Assembly: GCF_001636295.1 (NCBI RefSeq)
Contig: NZ_CP014209.1
Span: forward strand, 1,612,001-1,676,000
Reading direction: 5' to 3'
From: Isoptericola dokdonensis DS-3
GTDB lineage: Bacteria; Actinomycetota; Actinomycetes; Actinomycetales; Cellulomonadaceae
Length of the DNA stretch: 64,000 bases
Position numbers and translations under genes: made by a program. Positions 9,095 to 18,688 of this stretch are shown here, in pieces. The notes beneath the pieces are model-generated. The model worked only from the letters and a program-made list of their open reading frames with translations, did no database searches and was not told the DNA's origin. Each line of letters begins with the position of its first letter. Position 1 is the first letter of the stretch.

Positions 9095-10758
9095 GACAGG
9101 GACTCCGCGACGGGACCGAGGGACAGGACGGGGACGAACGTGAGACCCACGACGACCAGCGCGACCGCGGTCACGAGGCCGACGAACAAGGGCTGGTGGG
9201 TCGGCAGCGTGCCGGCGGACGCCGGGACGGTGCGCTGCGAGGCGAGCCGCCCCGCGAGCGCCAGGACGAGCGCGATCGGCACGAACCGTCCGACGAGCAT
9301 CGCCAGGCCGAGCAGGGTGTTGTAGAAGGGGGTGCCGGTCGCCAGGCCGGCGAACGCGGACCCGTTGTTGTTGCCGGCCGACGCGAACGCGTACAGCACC
9401 TCGGACAGGCCGTGCGGTCCCGACTCCTGGATGCCGGCCTGCCCCGCACCGGTGGACACCGCGACGGCCGTGCCGACCAGGACCACGGCAGGCGTCACCA
9501 GGACGTACAGCGCCACGAGCGTCATCTCGCCGCGGCCGATCTTCTTGCCGAGGTACTCCGGGGTGCGGCCCACCATGAGCCCGGCGACGAACACCGCCAG
9601 GATGGCCAGCACGAGCATCCCGTAGAGGCCGGCACCGACGCCGCCGGGCGCGACCTCGCCGAGCAGCATCTCGAAGAGCAGCACTCCGCCGCCGGGCGCG
9701 GTGAACGAGTCGTGCATCGCGTTGACGGCGCCGGTCGACGTGCCGGTCGTCGCGGCGCCGAACAGGGCGCTCGCGGCGATGCCGAACCGGGTCTCCTTGC
9801 CTTCGGTGGCGGCGCCGGCGAGCTGCGGGGCGGTGCCGGGGGCGGCCAGCTCGGCCCAGGTGACGAGGGCGACGGCCCCGACCAGGAGCGTCACCATGAC
9901 GCCGAGGACCGCCCAGCCCTGGCGGCGGTCGCCGACCAGGATCCCGAAGGTGCGGGGCAGGGCGGTGGGGATCAGCAGGAGCAGGAAGATCTCGAGGAGG
10001 TTGGTCCAGGGGGTCGGGTTCTCGAGGGGGTGGGCGGAGTTCGCGTTGAAGAAGCCGCCGCCGTTGGTGCCGAGCTCCTTGATGGCCTCCTGGGAGGCGA
10101 CGGGGCCACCGAGCAGGTGCTGGGTGCCGCCGCCGAGCGTGGTGACGGCGGTGTGGGGGTCGAGGTTCTGCACGACGCCGGCGCCGACGAGGACGAGGGC
10201 GGCGACGCACGAGATCGGCAGGAGGATCCGGGTGACGGACCGCGTGAGGTCGGTCCAGAAGTTGCCGATCCGCGCGTCGGTGCCCGAGCGGGCGAAGCCC
10301 CGCACGAGCGCGATCGCGACGGAGAGGCCGACGGCCGCGGAGACGAAGTTCTGGACGGCGAAGCCGGCCATCTGGAGCAGGTGCCCCGCGGCGGCCTCGC
10401 CGGAGTACCACTGCCAGTTGGTGTTCGTGGTGAAGCTGACCGCGGTGTTCCAGGCGCCGGCGGGGTCCAGGCCGGTGAACCCGAGGTTCCACGGCAGGTG
10501 CGCCTGGAGGCGTCCGAGGGAGTACAGGGCGAGGACGGAGGCGAGGGAGAACCCGAGGACGGACAGGAGGTAGGTGCGCCAGTGCTGCTCGGCGTCGGGG
10601 TCGACGCGCACGGCGCGGTACCAGAGCTTCTCCGCGCGCCAGTGCCGGGAGGTCGAGTGGACGCGGGCCATGTACGCACCCAGGGGCGCGTGGGCCGCGG
10701 CGAGCATCGCCACGAGCAGGAGGACCTGCCCGACGGCGGCGAGGACGTCGGTGCTCAT
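9091..10758 (-). CDS. kdpA: Potassium-transporting ATPase KdpA channel subunit
   Basis: Potassium-selective pore subunit of 555 aa with about ten membrane helices. Selectivity-filter-like segments are visible: [43 protein letters not shown] and [14 protein letters not shown]. These NTNW/TNGGG/NNNGS motifs define the family. The ATG at 10758 follows the kdpF stop by 6 nt. Confidence 0.97.
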   Translation of the reverse strand: MSTDVLAAVGQVLLLVAMLAAAHAPLGAYMARVHSTSRHWRAEKLWYRAVRVDPDAEQHWRTYLLSVLGFSLASVLALYSLGRLQAHLPWNLGFTGLDPAGAWNTAVSFTTNTNWQWYSGEAAAGHLLQMAGFAVQNFVSAAVGLSVAIALVRGFARSGTDARIGNFWTDLTRSVTRILLPISCVAALVLVGAGVVQNLDPHTAVTTLGGGTQHLLGGPVASQEAIKELGTNGGGFFNANSAHPLENPTPWTNLLEIFLLLLIPTALPRTFGILVGDRRQGWAVLGVMVTLLVGAVALVTWAELAAPGTAPQLAGAATEGKETRFGIAASALFGAATTGTSTGAVNAMHDSFTAPGGGVLLFEMLLGEVAPGGVGAGLYGMLVLAILAVFVAGLMVGRTPEYLGKKIGRGEMTLVALYVLVTPAVVLVGTAVAVSTGAGQAGIQESGPHGLSEVLYAFASAGNNNGSAFAGLATGTPFYNTLLGLAMLVGRFVPIALVLALAGRLASQRTVPASAGTLPTHQPLFVGLVTAVALVVVGLTFVPVLSLGPVAESLS

Positions 10759-10764
10759 CGGGCG

Positions 10765-10857
10765 TCAGCGCTCCCGTCCGTCGCGGAGCATCACGACGAG
10801 CAGGTAGCCCAGGGTGACGACCATGGTGGTCAGGAAGACGGCGTCGAGGACGGTCAC
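10765..10857 (-). CDS. kdpF: KdpF-like small stabilising peptide
   Basis: 30-residue single-span peptide beginning with GTG: one hydrophobic helix ([18 protein letters not shown]) and a charged tail RDGRER. Length, position immediately before kdpA and the GYLL..ML pattern match KdpF, which stabilises the pump complex. Its GTG overlaps the stop of the preceding tiny ORF (GTGA), so it is translationally coupled. Confidence 0.8.
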   Translation of the reverse strand: MTVLDAVFLTTMVVTLGYLLVVMLRDGRER

Positions 10858-10934
10858 GCGGACCTCCGACGGGCGACGAGGGCGACCGTGGCGAAGAACG
10901 CGACGGTGAGCAGGACGTAGGCGAGATCGCTCAT
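10854..10934 (-). CDS. Tiny membrane peptide preceding kdpF
   Basis: 26-residue [23 protein letters not shown] then a basic end ARRRSA; one predicted membrane helix with the positive end inside. AGGA lies 4 nt before the ATG and its stop overlaps the kdpF GTG. It is the first gene of the kdp transcript. It could be a second KdpF-like subunit or a leader peptide. Automatic gene callers would usually miss it. Confidence 0.6.
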   Translation of the reverse strand: MSDLAYVLLTVAFFATVALVARRRSA

Positions 10935-10944
10935 ACGTCCTGGT

Positions 10945-11023
10945 CTAGTCGCCGGCGCGGCCCTTCCCGCCGGTCTTGACGGGTCCTTGACACCCTGGGC
11001 GGGCGCTCTGACGGGACCCTGAC
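10945..11023 (-). promoter_or_regulatory. kdp promoter region with four phased TGAC half-sites
   Basis: Two related 16-bp elements, TTGACGGGTCCTTGAC (10976-10991) and CTGACGGGACCCTGAC (11008-11023), place TGAC half-sites at 11, 21 and 11 bp spacing, roughly whole helical turns. OmpR-type regulators bind such direct repeats, so these are candidate KdpE sites. On the minus strand a TAGACC -10-like box lies just before the first kdp start (10934). Binding by KdpE is inferred. Confidence 0.6.
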
Positions 11024-11044
11024 GTCGGCAGCAGCGACCGGGAC

Positions 11045-13018
11045 TCAGTCGATCTGCGCGAGGGTCTTCCTCAGCAGCCGGGCGTAGGCGGACGTGCCGT
11101 CGACGTCGGGGTGGGTCCGGTCGGCGTGCAGCAGGCCGGGCCGGTCCCGGACGACGTCGTCCCACGGCGCGACGTGGACGTTGTCGTGGCGCGCGGCGAT
11201 CTCGTCGAGCGTCCGGTTCGTGCCGGGCACCCAGTCGCTGACGCCGACGACGGCGAACACGACGACGTCCCGGTCCGGGCCGACGACGTCCAGGACCTCC
11301 TCGAAGGCGTCGACGGCGCCGTCCCACGCGAACCCGCCGTTCGTGCCGAACTGGAGCACCACGACGTCGCGGAGCTCGCCCCGCCGTTCCGCCGCGCGGA
11401 CGATCGCCGGGGCGTCGACCCACTTGCGGATCGGCTCACCGTCGATCGCGATGCCCGGGAACTTCTCGAACAGGGCGGGCGCCGCCCCGGACAGCACCGA
11501 GTCGCCGAACGCCGAGATCCGGTCGCCGGTCACCTTCTCGGCAGGCCGGGCCGCCTCCCTCGTCGGGTCCTGGACCGACGCCCGGACGATCATCGCCTGG
11601 CCCTGCTCGATCGCGAGCTGCGCCTGCGACGTCCCGGGTGCGGTGACGACCACGGCCCCCGTGACCACGACCGCGAGCCCCGCGGCGCCGGCGAGCACCC
11701 GCGCACGGGTGACGCGCCGTCCGGTCGTGGCGACCGCCGTGCGGACCCTCGCCGCGGTCCCCCGGAAGCCGTCGCGCCGGATCGGCGTCTCGACCCACCG
11801 GTACGACGCGGCGGCCGCGAGCACGGTGACGCCGAGCGCGACCACCGTGCCGCGCCACCACGGCACGGTGCCGGGCTGGGCCGCCACCACGGCGTCGACG
11901 AGCAGGAGCACGGGCCAGTGCCACAGGTACAGGCCGTAGGACCGGGTCCCCACCCACACCACGGGTGCCGACTCCGCGAGCCGCGCGCCAGGGCCGCGCC
12001 GTCCGGCGATCAGGGCGTCGGTCGTGGCGTCGGCGCAGCGGGCGACGAGCAGCAGGGCGAGCAGCGACGCGGCGAGGATCCCGCCGCGGTACGGCCACGC
12101 GGTGTCGGTGTGCGCCGTCAGGGTGAGGACGCCGAGGCCGGCCAACCCTGCCGGGACGGCCCAGCGGGCGCTCCTGCCGGGCAGCAGCCGGGCGCCCGTG
12201 CCCCGGTGCAGCGCCGCGGCGGCCCCGAGCAGCAGGCCGAACGCGTGCGTGTCGGTGCCGTAGTAGACGCGGGTCGGGTCGCCGGGGTCGAGCAGCACCG
12301 CCATGGCGACGGCGGAGGCGGCGGCGCCGACGGCGACGACCCGCACCCGGGAGCGCGTCGTCGGGGTCAGCACGATGAGCAGCACGAGCAGCAGCGGCCA
12401 CACCAGGTAGAACTGCTCCTCGACGGCCAGCGACCAGAAGGTCTGGAAGAGCACGGGCTGCGTGGCGTCGAAGTAGCTCTGGCCCGCGGCGACCTCCAGC
12501 CAGTTGGTGCTGAACGTCGCGGCGCCGAGCACCTGCCGGCCCACCCCGACGAGGAGGTCGGGTGCGACGACCCGCGCCGCGAGGACGCTCACGACGACGA
12601 CCACGGCGAGCGCGGGCAGCAGCCGGCGGGCCCGGCGGCGCCAGAACTCGCGCAACCGGATCCGGCGGGTGCCGGACAGCTCGCGCAGCAGCAGCGTGGT
12701 GATGAGGAACCCGCTGACGACGAAGAACACGTCGACGCCGACGAAGCCGCCGGGGAGCGCCGCGGGCGCCACGTGGTAGGCGACGACCAGCAGGACGGCG
12801 AGCGCGCGCAGCGCGTCGAGACCGACGACCCGCTCCGACCCCCCACCGGTCGGTGGGCGTCGGCTCGCGGTCGTGGACCGCTCGGCCCACGGCGCGGGTC
12901 CGTCCGCCGCGCGCGCTCGGTGCGGGGCGGAGGGCCGGCGGGCCGACGACGGCCGCTCGGGAGCGCTGCCGGGGGCGCGGTCGAGCGACGTGCGCTCCGA
13001 CCCGACCTCCGTGACCAT
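11045..13018 (-). CDS. OatA-like membrane acyltransferase with SGNH domain
   Basis: 657 aa. After a disordered arginine/serine-rich N-terminus of about 60 residues comes an acyltransferase-3 domain with ten or so membrane helices (catalytic-type histidine in VVAYHVAPAALPGG, then FVGVDVFFVVSGFLIT and FWSLAVEEQFYLVWP). The C-terminal external SGNH-hydrolase domain has FGDSVLSGAAP near residue 500 and the D-x-x-H motif in HADRTHPDVDG. This fusion transfers acyl groups from the inner to the outer face, typically O-acetylating peptidoglycan or cell-surface glycans. The acceptor cannot be told from sequence. AGGAG 6 nt upstream supports the ATG at 13018. Confidence 0.88.
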   Translation of the reverse strand: MVTEVGSERTSLDRAPGSAPERPSSARRPSAPHRARAADGPAPWAERSTTASRRPPTGGGSERVVGLDALRALAVLLVVAYHVAPAALPGGFVGVDVFFVVSGFLITTLLLRELSGTRRIRLREFWRRRARRLLPALAVVVVVSVLAARVVAPDLLVGVGRQVLGAATFSTNWLEVAAGQSYFDATQPVLFQTFWSLAVEEQFYLVWPLLLVLLIVLTPTTRSRVRVVAVGAAASAVAMAVLLDPGDPTRVYYGTDTHAFGLLLGAAAALHRGTGARLLPGRSARWAVPAGLAGLGVLTLTAHTDTAWPYRGGILAASLLALLLVARCADATTDALIAGRRGPGARLAESAPVVWVGTRSYGLYLWHWPVLLLVDAVVAAQPGTVPWWRGTVVALGVTVLAAAASYRWVETPIRRDGFRGTAARVRTAVATTGRRVTRARVLAGAAGLAVVVTGAVVVTAPGTSQAQLAIEQGQAMIVRASVQDPTREAARPAEKVTGDRISAFGDSVLSGAAPALFEKFPGIAIDGEPIRKWVDAPAIVRAAERRGELRDVVVLQFGTNGGFAWDGAVDAFEEVLDVVGPDRDVVVFAVVGVSDWVPGTNRTLDEIAARHDNVHVAPWDDVVRDRPGLLHADRTHPDVDGTSAYARLLRKTLAQID

Positions 13019-13161
13019 GGGCGCTCCTGCGACCAGGGGGCACGTCCCACGACGCGCCGTCGCCGGTCACGCTAGCGCCGGACCGCGGCGACGTGCGGGA
13101 GGCGCGCGACGGGCGTCGCCCGCCGCCGCCGCGACGGTGCCGGGCGGGCCCGACGGGGAGG

Positions 13162-15819
13162 TCAGAGCTTGGTGACGGGGCTGAACCGCAGCAGCAGCCG
13201 CTTGGTGCCGTCCGCGCCGAAGTCGATGCGGGCGACCGCGTTGTGCCCGGTGCCCTCCAGCGCGACGACCCGCCCGACGCCGTACGCGTCGTGGGTGACC
13301 TTGTCCCCCACGCTCAACGACGGGATGTCGGCGTCCTGGCGCGGGGCGGCCGACCCGAAGCTCGCGCTCGTCCCGCTGCTCGCCGGCGCCGCGCGGGGGG
13401 TCTCGCGGCGGGTCGTGACCCGGCCCGACGTCGCCCCCGAGCCGCCGGTCCACCCGCCGCCCTGGCTCGCTCGGGCGCCGCCGCCCCACGCGGAGACGCC
13501 GCGCCGCAAGGTCTGCGTCGCGGACTCGGCCCGCCGCCAGTCCAGCAGGTCGGCGGGGATCTCCTCGAGGAACCGGCTCGGCGGGAACTCGTTCGCCATG
13601 CCGAACGCCGACCGGGTGCCCGCCCGCGACAGGTACAGCCGCTGTCGCGCCCGGGTGATGCCCACGTAGGCGAGGCGCCGCTCCTCGGCGAGCTCGCCGT
13701 CGTCGTGCAGGGACCGCATGTGGGGGAACGTGCCGTCCTCCAGGCCGGTGAGGAACACGACCGGGAACTCCAGCCCCTTGGCGGTGTGCAGGGTCATGAG
13801 GGTGACGACGCCCGGGTCCTCGACCGGCTCGGCGTCGTGCTCGTGCTCGGCGCCGCCGTCGGCGACGTCCTCCGCGGGGATCTGGTCGGCGTCCGCGACC
13901 AGCGACACGCGCTCCAGGAAGTCGCCCAGGTCGCCCTCGGGGTCGGCCTCCGTGAACTCGGCGGCCACGGCGTGCAGCTCGGCGAGGTTCTCCACGCGGG
14001 AGGCGTCCTGCGGGTCGTCGCTGGCGCGCAGCTCGGCGAGGTAGCCGGTGCGGTCCAGCACGGCACCCAGCACCTCGGCCGGGGTCGCGCCGTCGGTCAC
14101 CATCGCGCCCAGCTCCGCCATCATCTCGGCGAACGCCCGCAACGGCTTCAGGGTGCGGGTCGTCATGCCGGGGATCTCGTCGACCCGCCCGAGCGCAGCA
14201 CCGAACGAGATGCGCCCGGCGTCGGCGAACCCCGCGACCAGCGCCTCCGCCCGGTCCCCCAGGCCGCGCTTGGGCACGTTCAGCACCCGGCGCACCGAGA
14301 CGTCGTCGTCCGGGTTGGACAGCGCCCGCAGGTACGCGACGGCGTCCTTGACCTCCTTGCGCTCGTAGAAGCGCGTGCCGCCGACCACCTTGTACGGCAG
14401 CCCGACACGGATCAGCACCTCCTCCAGCGCCCGCGACTGGGCGTTCGTCCGGTAGAAGATCGCGACGTCGCCGGGGCGGACGCCGTCCGCGTCGCCGAGG
14501 CGGTCGATCTCCTGCGCGACGAACCTCGCCTCGTGGTGCTCGTCGTCGGCGACGTAGCCGACGATCTTCTCCCCCGGCCCGGCGTCCGTCCACAGCCGCT
14601 TCTCCCGGCGTCCCACGTTGCGGGCGATCACCGCGTTGGCGGCCGACAGGATGTTCTGAGTCGAGCGGTAGTTCTGCTCCAGCAGGATCGTGCGCGCGTC
14701 GGTGTAGTCCTCCTCGAACTCCACGATGTTGCGGATCGTGGCGCCGCGGAACGCGTAGATCGACTGGTCGGCGTCGCCGACCACCGTCAGCTCGGCGGGC
14801 TCCAGGACGTAGCCGTCACCCGCACCGCCGCCCTCCGACGGCTCGCCGCTCGCGGGGACGCCGGCGAGCTCGCGCACCAGCACGTACTGCGCGTGGTTCG
14901 TGTCCTGGTACTCGTCGACGAGGATGTGCCGGAACCGGCGCCGGTAGTGCTCGGCGACGGCCGGGAACGCCTGCAGCAGGTTGACCGTCGTCATGATGAT
15001 GTCGTCGAAGTCCAGGGCGTGCGCCTGTGCGAGACGCGCCTGGTAGCGGCGGTACACGTCGGCCAGGACGGCGTCGAACCGGTCGCCGCCGTCCGCCAGG
15101 CCGCCGCCTGCGAGCGCCCGTTCGCGCCAGCCCGTCGCGGGGACGTCGGACGCGGACCGCTGCGCGTACGCGTCCGGGTCGACCAGCTCGTTCTTCAGGT
15201 CGCTGATCTTGTTCGCGAGCGACCGCGGCGGGTACTTCTTGATGTCGAGGTCGAGCTCGCGGCACACCAGCGTGATGAGGCGCTGGGAGTCCGCGGCGTC
15301 GTAGATGGAGAAGCTGGACCGCAGCCCGAGGGTCTTGGCCTCGCGCCGCAGGATCCGTACGCACGCCGAGTGGAACGTGGACACCCACATGCGGCTCGCC
15401 GCCGGGCCGACGAGCTGTTCGACGCGCTCCCGCATCTCCGCCGCGGCCTTGTTCGTGAACGTGATCGCGAGGATCTGCCCGGGCCGGGCCCGGCGCGTCG
15501 CCAGCAGGTGCGCGATGCGGTGCGTCAGGACGCGCGTCTTGCCCGACCCGGCGCCCGCCACGATGAGCAGCGGCGACCCGGCGTGCACGACGGCGTCCCG
15601 CTGGGCCGGGTTGAGCCCGTCCAGCAGCGCCGCGGCCTCCTCCTCGGCGGCGGCGTCCCTGGTGTCGTGCACGACGTCGCCGCCGGCGGCGCGCGGCACC
15701 CAGTCGGGCGCCGCGGCGTCGTCGTCCCACCGCGGGGCGGTCGTGGGCAGGGGCGCGGTGCCGCTCGCCCGGGCAGGGTCGAGACCGGGCAGGGAGAGGC
15801 TGTCGAAGAGCGAAGTCAT
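13162..15819 (-). CDS. pcrA: PcrA/UvrD-type ATP-dependent DNA helicase
   Basis: SF1A 3'-5' helicase for repair and replication restart, 885 aa. N-terminal disordered stretch (about 65 residues), then Q-motif LNPAQRDAV, Walker A AGAGSGKTRVLTHRIA, motif Ia ITFTNKAAAEMRERV, motif II VDEYQDTN, motif III GDADQSIYAFRGA, motif IV EQNYRS, motif V TLHTAKGLEFPVVFLTG and motif VI AYVGITRARQRLYLS. The C-terminus ends with the Tudor-like RNA-polymerase-binding domain typical of PcrA (VGDKVTHDAYGVGRVV). A TACGCT box about 9 nt before the ATG suggests a near-leaderless transcript. Confidence 0.95.
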   Translation of the reverse strand: MTSLFDSLSLPGLDPARASGTAPLPTTAPRWDDDAAAPDWVPRAAGGDVVHDTRDAAAEEEAAALLDGLNPAQRDAVVHAGSPLLIVAGAGSGKTRVLTHRIAHLLATRRARPGQILAITFTNKAAAEMRERVEQLVGPAASRMWVSTFHSACVRILRREAKTLGLRSSFSIYDAADSQRLITLVCRELDLDIKKYPPRSLANKISDLKNELVDPDAYAQRSASDVPATGWRERALAGGGLADGGDRFDAVLADVYRRYQARLAQAHALDFDDIIMTTVNLLQAFPAVAEHYRRRFRHILVDEYQDTNHAQYVLVRELAGVPASGEPSEGGGAGDGYVLEPAELTVVGDADQSIYAFRGATIRNIVEFEEDYTDARTILLEQNYRSTQNILSAANAVIARNVGRREKRLWTDAGPGEKIVGYVADDEHHEARFVAQEIDRLGDADGVRPGDVAIFYRTNAQSRALEEVLIRVGLPYKVVGGTRFYERKEVKDAVAYLRALSNPDDDVSVRRVLNVPKRGLGDRAEALVAGFADAGRISFGAALGRVDEIPGMTTRTLKPLRAFAEMMAELGAMVTDGATPAEVLGAVLDRTGYLAELRASDDPQDASRVENLAELHAVAAEFTEADPEGDLGDFLERVSLVADADQIPAEDVADGGAEHEHDAEPVEDPGVVTLMTLHTAKGLEFPVVFLTGLEDGTFPHMRSLHDDGELAEERRLAYVGITRARQRLYLSRAGTRSAFGMANEFPPSRFLEEIPADLLDWRRAESATQTLRRGVSAWGGGARASQGGGWTGGSGATSGRVTTRRETPRAAPASSGTSASFGSAAPRQDADIPSLSVGDKVTHDAYGVGRVVALEGTGHNAVARIDFGADGTKRLLLRFSPVTKL

Positions 15820-15892
15820 GGCTGTCCCAGCGTAGGCGGTGCCGGGGACATCCGGACGCGCCGACGCCGCCGTGCGCGGCTATCTTGCGGCC

Positions 15893-17530
15893 ATGAGTCA
15901 GACGCCGTCGGCCGGGACCGCGCCGCAGCAACCGCCGACGTCGTTCGCGGCCCTGCTCGCGCACCCGCGCGGTCTCGTCAACCCCTCGACCGTCGGCGGC
16001 GCGGTCGCCCTGGGCGTCGGGCTCGTCCTCGTGCTCGTACCGTCGCTCTCGCACGACCTCACCGAGGCCCTGCTGAGCGTCGGGCTGCTCGTGTCGGGCG
16101 CCAACGACGTGTGGGTCACCGCGCGGCGCCGCCACCTGCGCACCGCGACCCGGGTCACCGCCGCGCTGCGGGGCGTCGCCGCGATCGCGCTGGCGCTCGT
16201 GTTCCTCCTGGACAGCCAGGACGCCCTCGAGGCCGTCATCGTGCTCGGCACGGTGTTCCTGCTGCTGCGCAGCCTGCTCACCCTGCTGCTGGCCGTGGTG
16301 AGCCGGGACCGCGGGCGCCGCGCGCCCCGCTACGCGGCCGGTGCCGTCGGGCTGGCCTTCGCCGTGCTGCTCATCGCCACGCCCGCGGTCTACATCGACT
16401 GGATCGCCGCCGTCGTCGGCCTCGCGGCGGTCGTGGGCGGCACCATCACGCTCGCGTACGGCTACCGGATCGCTACCGGGCTGGTCCCCCGGCCGGAAGG
16501 CCTCTACCCCACGTTCACCGAGATCCTGTGGTCCTGGGTCGAGCACGTCGACGTCGGCGACGCGAGCCGCGACGACCTCGCGGGCCAGCTCTACCTGGAA
16601 CGTCCCGAGGTGGCCGCCAAGCGGATCGCCTGGTGGACGATGCTCGTGCTGAGCGTCGCCATCGCGACGCTCGCCGTCCTGCAGGACTCCACGGCCGTGG
16701 TCATCGGCGCGATGCTGGTGGCGCCCCTCATGACGCCGATCCTCGGGCTCTCCGCCGCGCTGGTCAGCGGCTGGGCGGCCCGCACGCTGCGCTCCCTCGG
16801 CCTGATCGTCGCGGGTGTGGTCGTGGCGGTCGGGCTCGCGTTCGTCATCTCGTCGTGGGTCCCTGCCGTGGTGCCGTTCGACAGCAACTCGCAGATCTCC
16901 TCGCGGGTCGACCCGACGCTGCTCGACATGCTGGTCGCGCTGGCCGCCGGCGCGGCGGGGGCGTTCGCGACGGCTGACCGCCGGGTCGCGTCCTCGCTCG
17001 GAGGCGTGGCCATCGCCGTCGCGCTGGTGCCCCCGCTGTCCGTCGTCGGGGTGGCCCTCGGTGCGGGTCGCCCCGACGACGCCGCGGGCGCCCTGCTGCT
17101 GTTCGGCACGAACTTCGTCTCGATCGTGCTGTCCGCCGCGGCCGTGTTCGTCCTCATGGGCGTCGCGGACCCGGCCGCCCTGCGGCGTGGCGGACGACGG
17201 ATCGCCCTGACGCTCGCCCCGTTCGTCGCCGCGGCGCTGCTCATCCTGCTGCCCCTGCTGCTCACGACCGACGGGCTGCTCACCACCACCGGCCAGCAGC
17301 GCACGGCGCAGGACGTCGTCACCACCTGGCTCGGCGACGACACCGGCCTGCGGCTGGCCGACGTCACCGTCGCGGGCGACACCGTCTCCGTCGCCCTCAC
17401 CGGCGCGTCCGACGACCTGCCGTCCCTGGAGGACCTGCGCACCGCTCTCGACGACGCCCTGGACGGCTCGTGGGCCGTCGAGGTCGCCGTCACGCCCGTC
17501 GTCACCGAACGGCTGCCCGCGGCGGGGTGA
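15893..17530 (+). CDS. DUF389 multi-helix membrane protein
   Basis: 545 aa. The first ~190 residues form several membrane helices (HdeD-like DUF308 pattern); a soluble linker follows, then the DUF389 core with about six helices and the hallmark DSTAVVIGAMLVAPLMTPI, SSLGGVAIAVALVPPLSVVG and FGTNFVSIVLSAA. The molecular function of DUF389 is unknown. The ATG at 15893 is preferred because TATCTT at 15881-15886 ends 6 nt before it (leaderless); an in-frame upstream start adds 18 residues and would lie upstream of that promoter. Divergent from pcrA. Confidence 0.85.
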   Translation: MSQTPSAGTAPQQPPTSFAALLAHPRGLVNPSTVGGAVALGVGLVLVLVPSLSHDLTEALLSVGLLVSGANDVWVTARRRHLRTATRVTAALRGVAAIALALVFLLDSQDALEAVIVLGTVFLLLRSLLTLLLAVVSRDRGRRAPRYAAGAVGLAFAVLLIATPAVYIDWIAAVVGLAAVVGGTITLAYGYRIATGLVPRPEGLYPTFTEILWSWVEHVDVGDASRDDLAGQLYLERPEVAAKRIAWWTMLVLSVAIATLAVLQDSTAVVIGAMLVAPLMTPILGLSAALVSGWAARTLRSLGLIVAGVVVAVGLAFVISSWVPAVVPFDSNSQISSRVDPTLLDMLVALAAGAAGAFATADRRVASSLGGVAIAVALVPPLSVVGVALGAGRPDDAAGALLLFGTNFVSIVLSAAAVFVLMGVADPAALRRGGRRIALTLAPFVAAALLILLPLLLTTDGLLTTTGQQRTAQDVVTTWLGDDTGLRLADVTVAGDTVSVALTGASDDLPSLEDLRTALDDALDGSWAVEVAVTPVVTERLPAAG

Positions 17531-17609
17531 ACGTCACGGACCGATGAGTCCCGGCCCCCCACCCGGTCCACCCCACGACGCCGCACCCGCGGCGGGGACG
17601 GACCGGACC

Positions 17610-17987
17610 ATGACCACGCACCTCACCACCCTGCACGCCGTCGCGATCCCGGTGCGTGACCAGGACGCCGCCCTGCGGTTCTACACCAGCACGCTGGGGC
17701 TGGAGGTCCGGCTCGACGCGCTCCTTGCCGAGGGCTTCCGCTGGCTCGAGGTCGCACCACCGGGTGCGGCCGTGCACCTCGCACTCGTCCACGCCGACGC
17801 CGACTTCCCCGCCGGCCGGGACACGGGGATCCGGCTCGTCTCGACGGACGCCGCCGCGGACCACGCCGCCCTCGCCGCCGCGGGTGTCGACGTCGGGGAT
17901 CTGCTCCTGTGGGAGACGGCGCCGCCGATGTTCCACCTGCGCGACCTGGACGGCAACATCCTGTACGTCCTGGAGCCGCCGGCCTGA
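17610..17987 (+). CDS. VOC/glyoxalase-superfamily protein
   Basis: 125 aa, one glyoxalase/bleomycin-resistance fold made of two beta-alpha-beta3 halves: LHAVAIPVRDQDAALRFYTS (first metal-type histidine) and a C-terminal FHLRDLDGNILYVLEPPA. Typical metal or substrate positions H/Q and E (LYVLE) are present. Substrate unknown. An in-frame ATG at 17544 would add 22 disordered residues; 17610 fits the family better. Converges on the GNAT gene, 12 bp away. Confidence 0.8.
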   Translation: MTTHLTTLHAVAIPVRDQDAALRFYTSTLGLEVRLDALLAEGFRWLEVAPPGAAVHLALVHADADFPAGRDTGIRLVSTDAAADHAALAAAGVDVGDLLLWETAPPMFHLRDLDGNILYVLEPPA

Positions 17988-17999
17988 CGACCCGGGCGC

Positions 18000-18446
18000 T
18001 CAGCGCCGCAGGCGCATCGGGGTGTGGGGGATGTCGTCCTCCAGGTACTCCGGGCCGTCCGCGACGAACCCGAACCGCCCGTAGAACCCGACCAGCGGGG
18101 ACTGCGCGCCCAGCACGACGTCCTGGTCCGGCGCGGCGTGCGTCGCGGCGTCGACGGCGGCCCGCATCAGGTCGCCCGACGCGCCGGTCCCCCGGACGTC
18201 GGGGTGGCAGACGACGCGACCGATGCGCTGGGTGTCACCGTCGTCCAGCACGCGGGCCGTCCCGACCACGCGACCGTCGTCCAGCAGCAGCACGTGCCGG
18301 GTCCCGGGCTCCAGGTCGCGTCCGTCCAGGTCGGGGTACGCGCACTCCTGCTCGACGACGAACACGTCCTGCCGCAACCGCCACATCCCGTACGCGGTGC
18401 GGGGGTCGAGGGCGTCGAGGGTCTGCACGAGGATCTGCACGCGCAC
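18000..18446 (-). CDS. ElaA-type GNAT N-acetyltransferase
   Basis: 148 aa from a GTG start. ElaA-family features: YGMWRLRQDVFVVEQECAYPDLDGRD near the start, acetyl-CoA-binding RVVCHPDVRGTGASGDLM, and GAQSPLVGFYGRFGFVADG. Predicted to transfer acetyl from acetyl-CoA to an unknown amine. The GTG at 18446 is the first plausible start ahead of the conserved region; another GTG two codons later is equally possible. Confidence 0.85.
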   Translation of the reverse strand: MRVQILVQTLDALDPRTAYGMWRLRQDVFVVEQECAYPDLDGRDLEPGTRHVLLLDDGRVVGTARVLDDGDTQRIGRVVCHPDVRGTGASGDLMRAAVDAATHAAPDQDVVLGAQSPLVGFYGRFGFVADGPEYLEDDIPHTPMRLRR

Positions 18447-18555
18447 ATGCTCGCACGGGTCACGGCCTCGGGTCCGCGTCCGTCGACGTCCCGGCCGACA
18501 GCACTCGGCCGTCCATCGGGACCGTGTGCTCCGCCGTCGCTCACCCTGCTTCGGG

Positions 18556-18688
18556 ATGCGTGAGCTTCCGCAGCGGGGATCGACGTCACGCTGCGGTGTC
18601 TCACGCATGGTGCCGCCATGCGCGAGGTTCCGCGGCCCAGATCGACGGCGGGCCGACCCTTGTCACGCATCGTGCCGTGATGCGTGAG
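18556..18688. repeat. 62-bp-period tandem hairpin repeats
   Basis: Two 53-bp units (18556-18608 and 18618-18670), each beginning ATGCGYGAG and ending TCACGCAT, separated by 9-bp spacers (GGTGCCGCC, CGTGCCGTG), then a third partial unit ATGCGTGAG at 18680. Unit starts are exactly 62 bp apart. The first unit folds with ATGCGTGAG/CTCACGCAT outside and CCGCAGCG/CGCTGCGG inside. Both units carry GATCGACG in the loop region. Confidence 0.8.
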
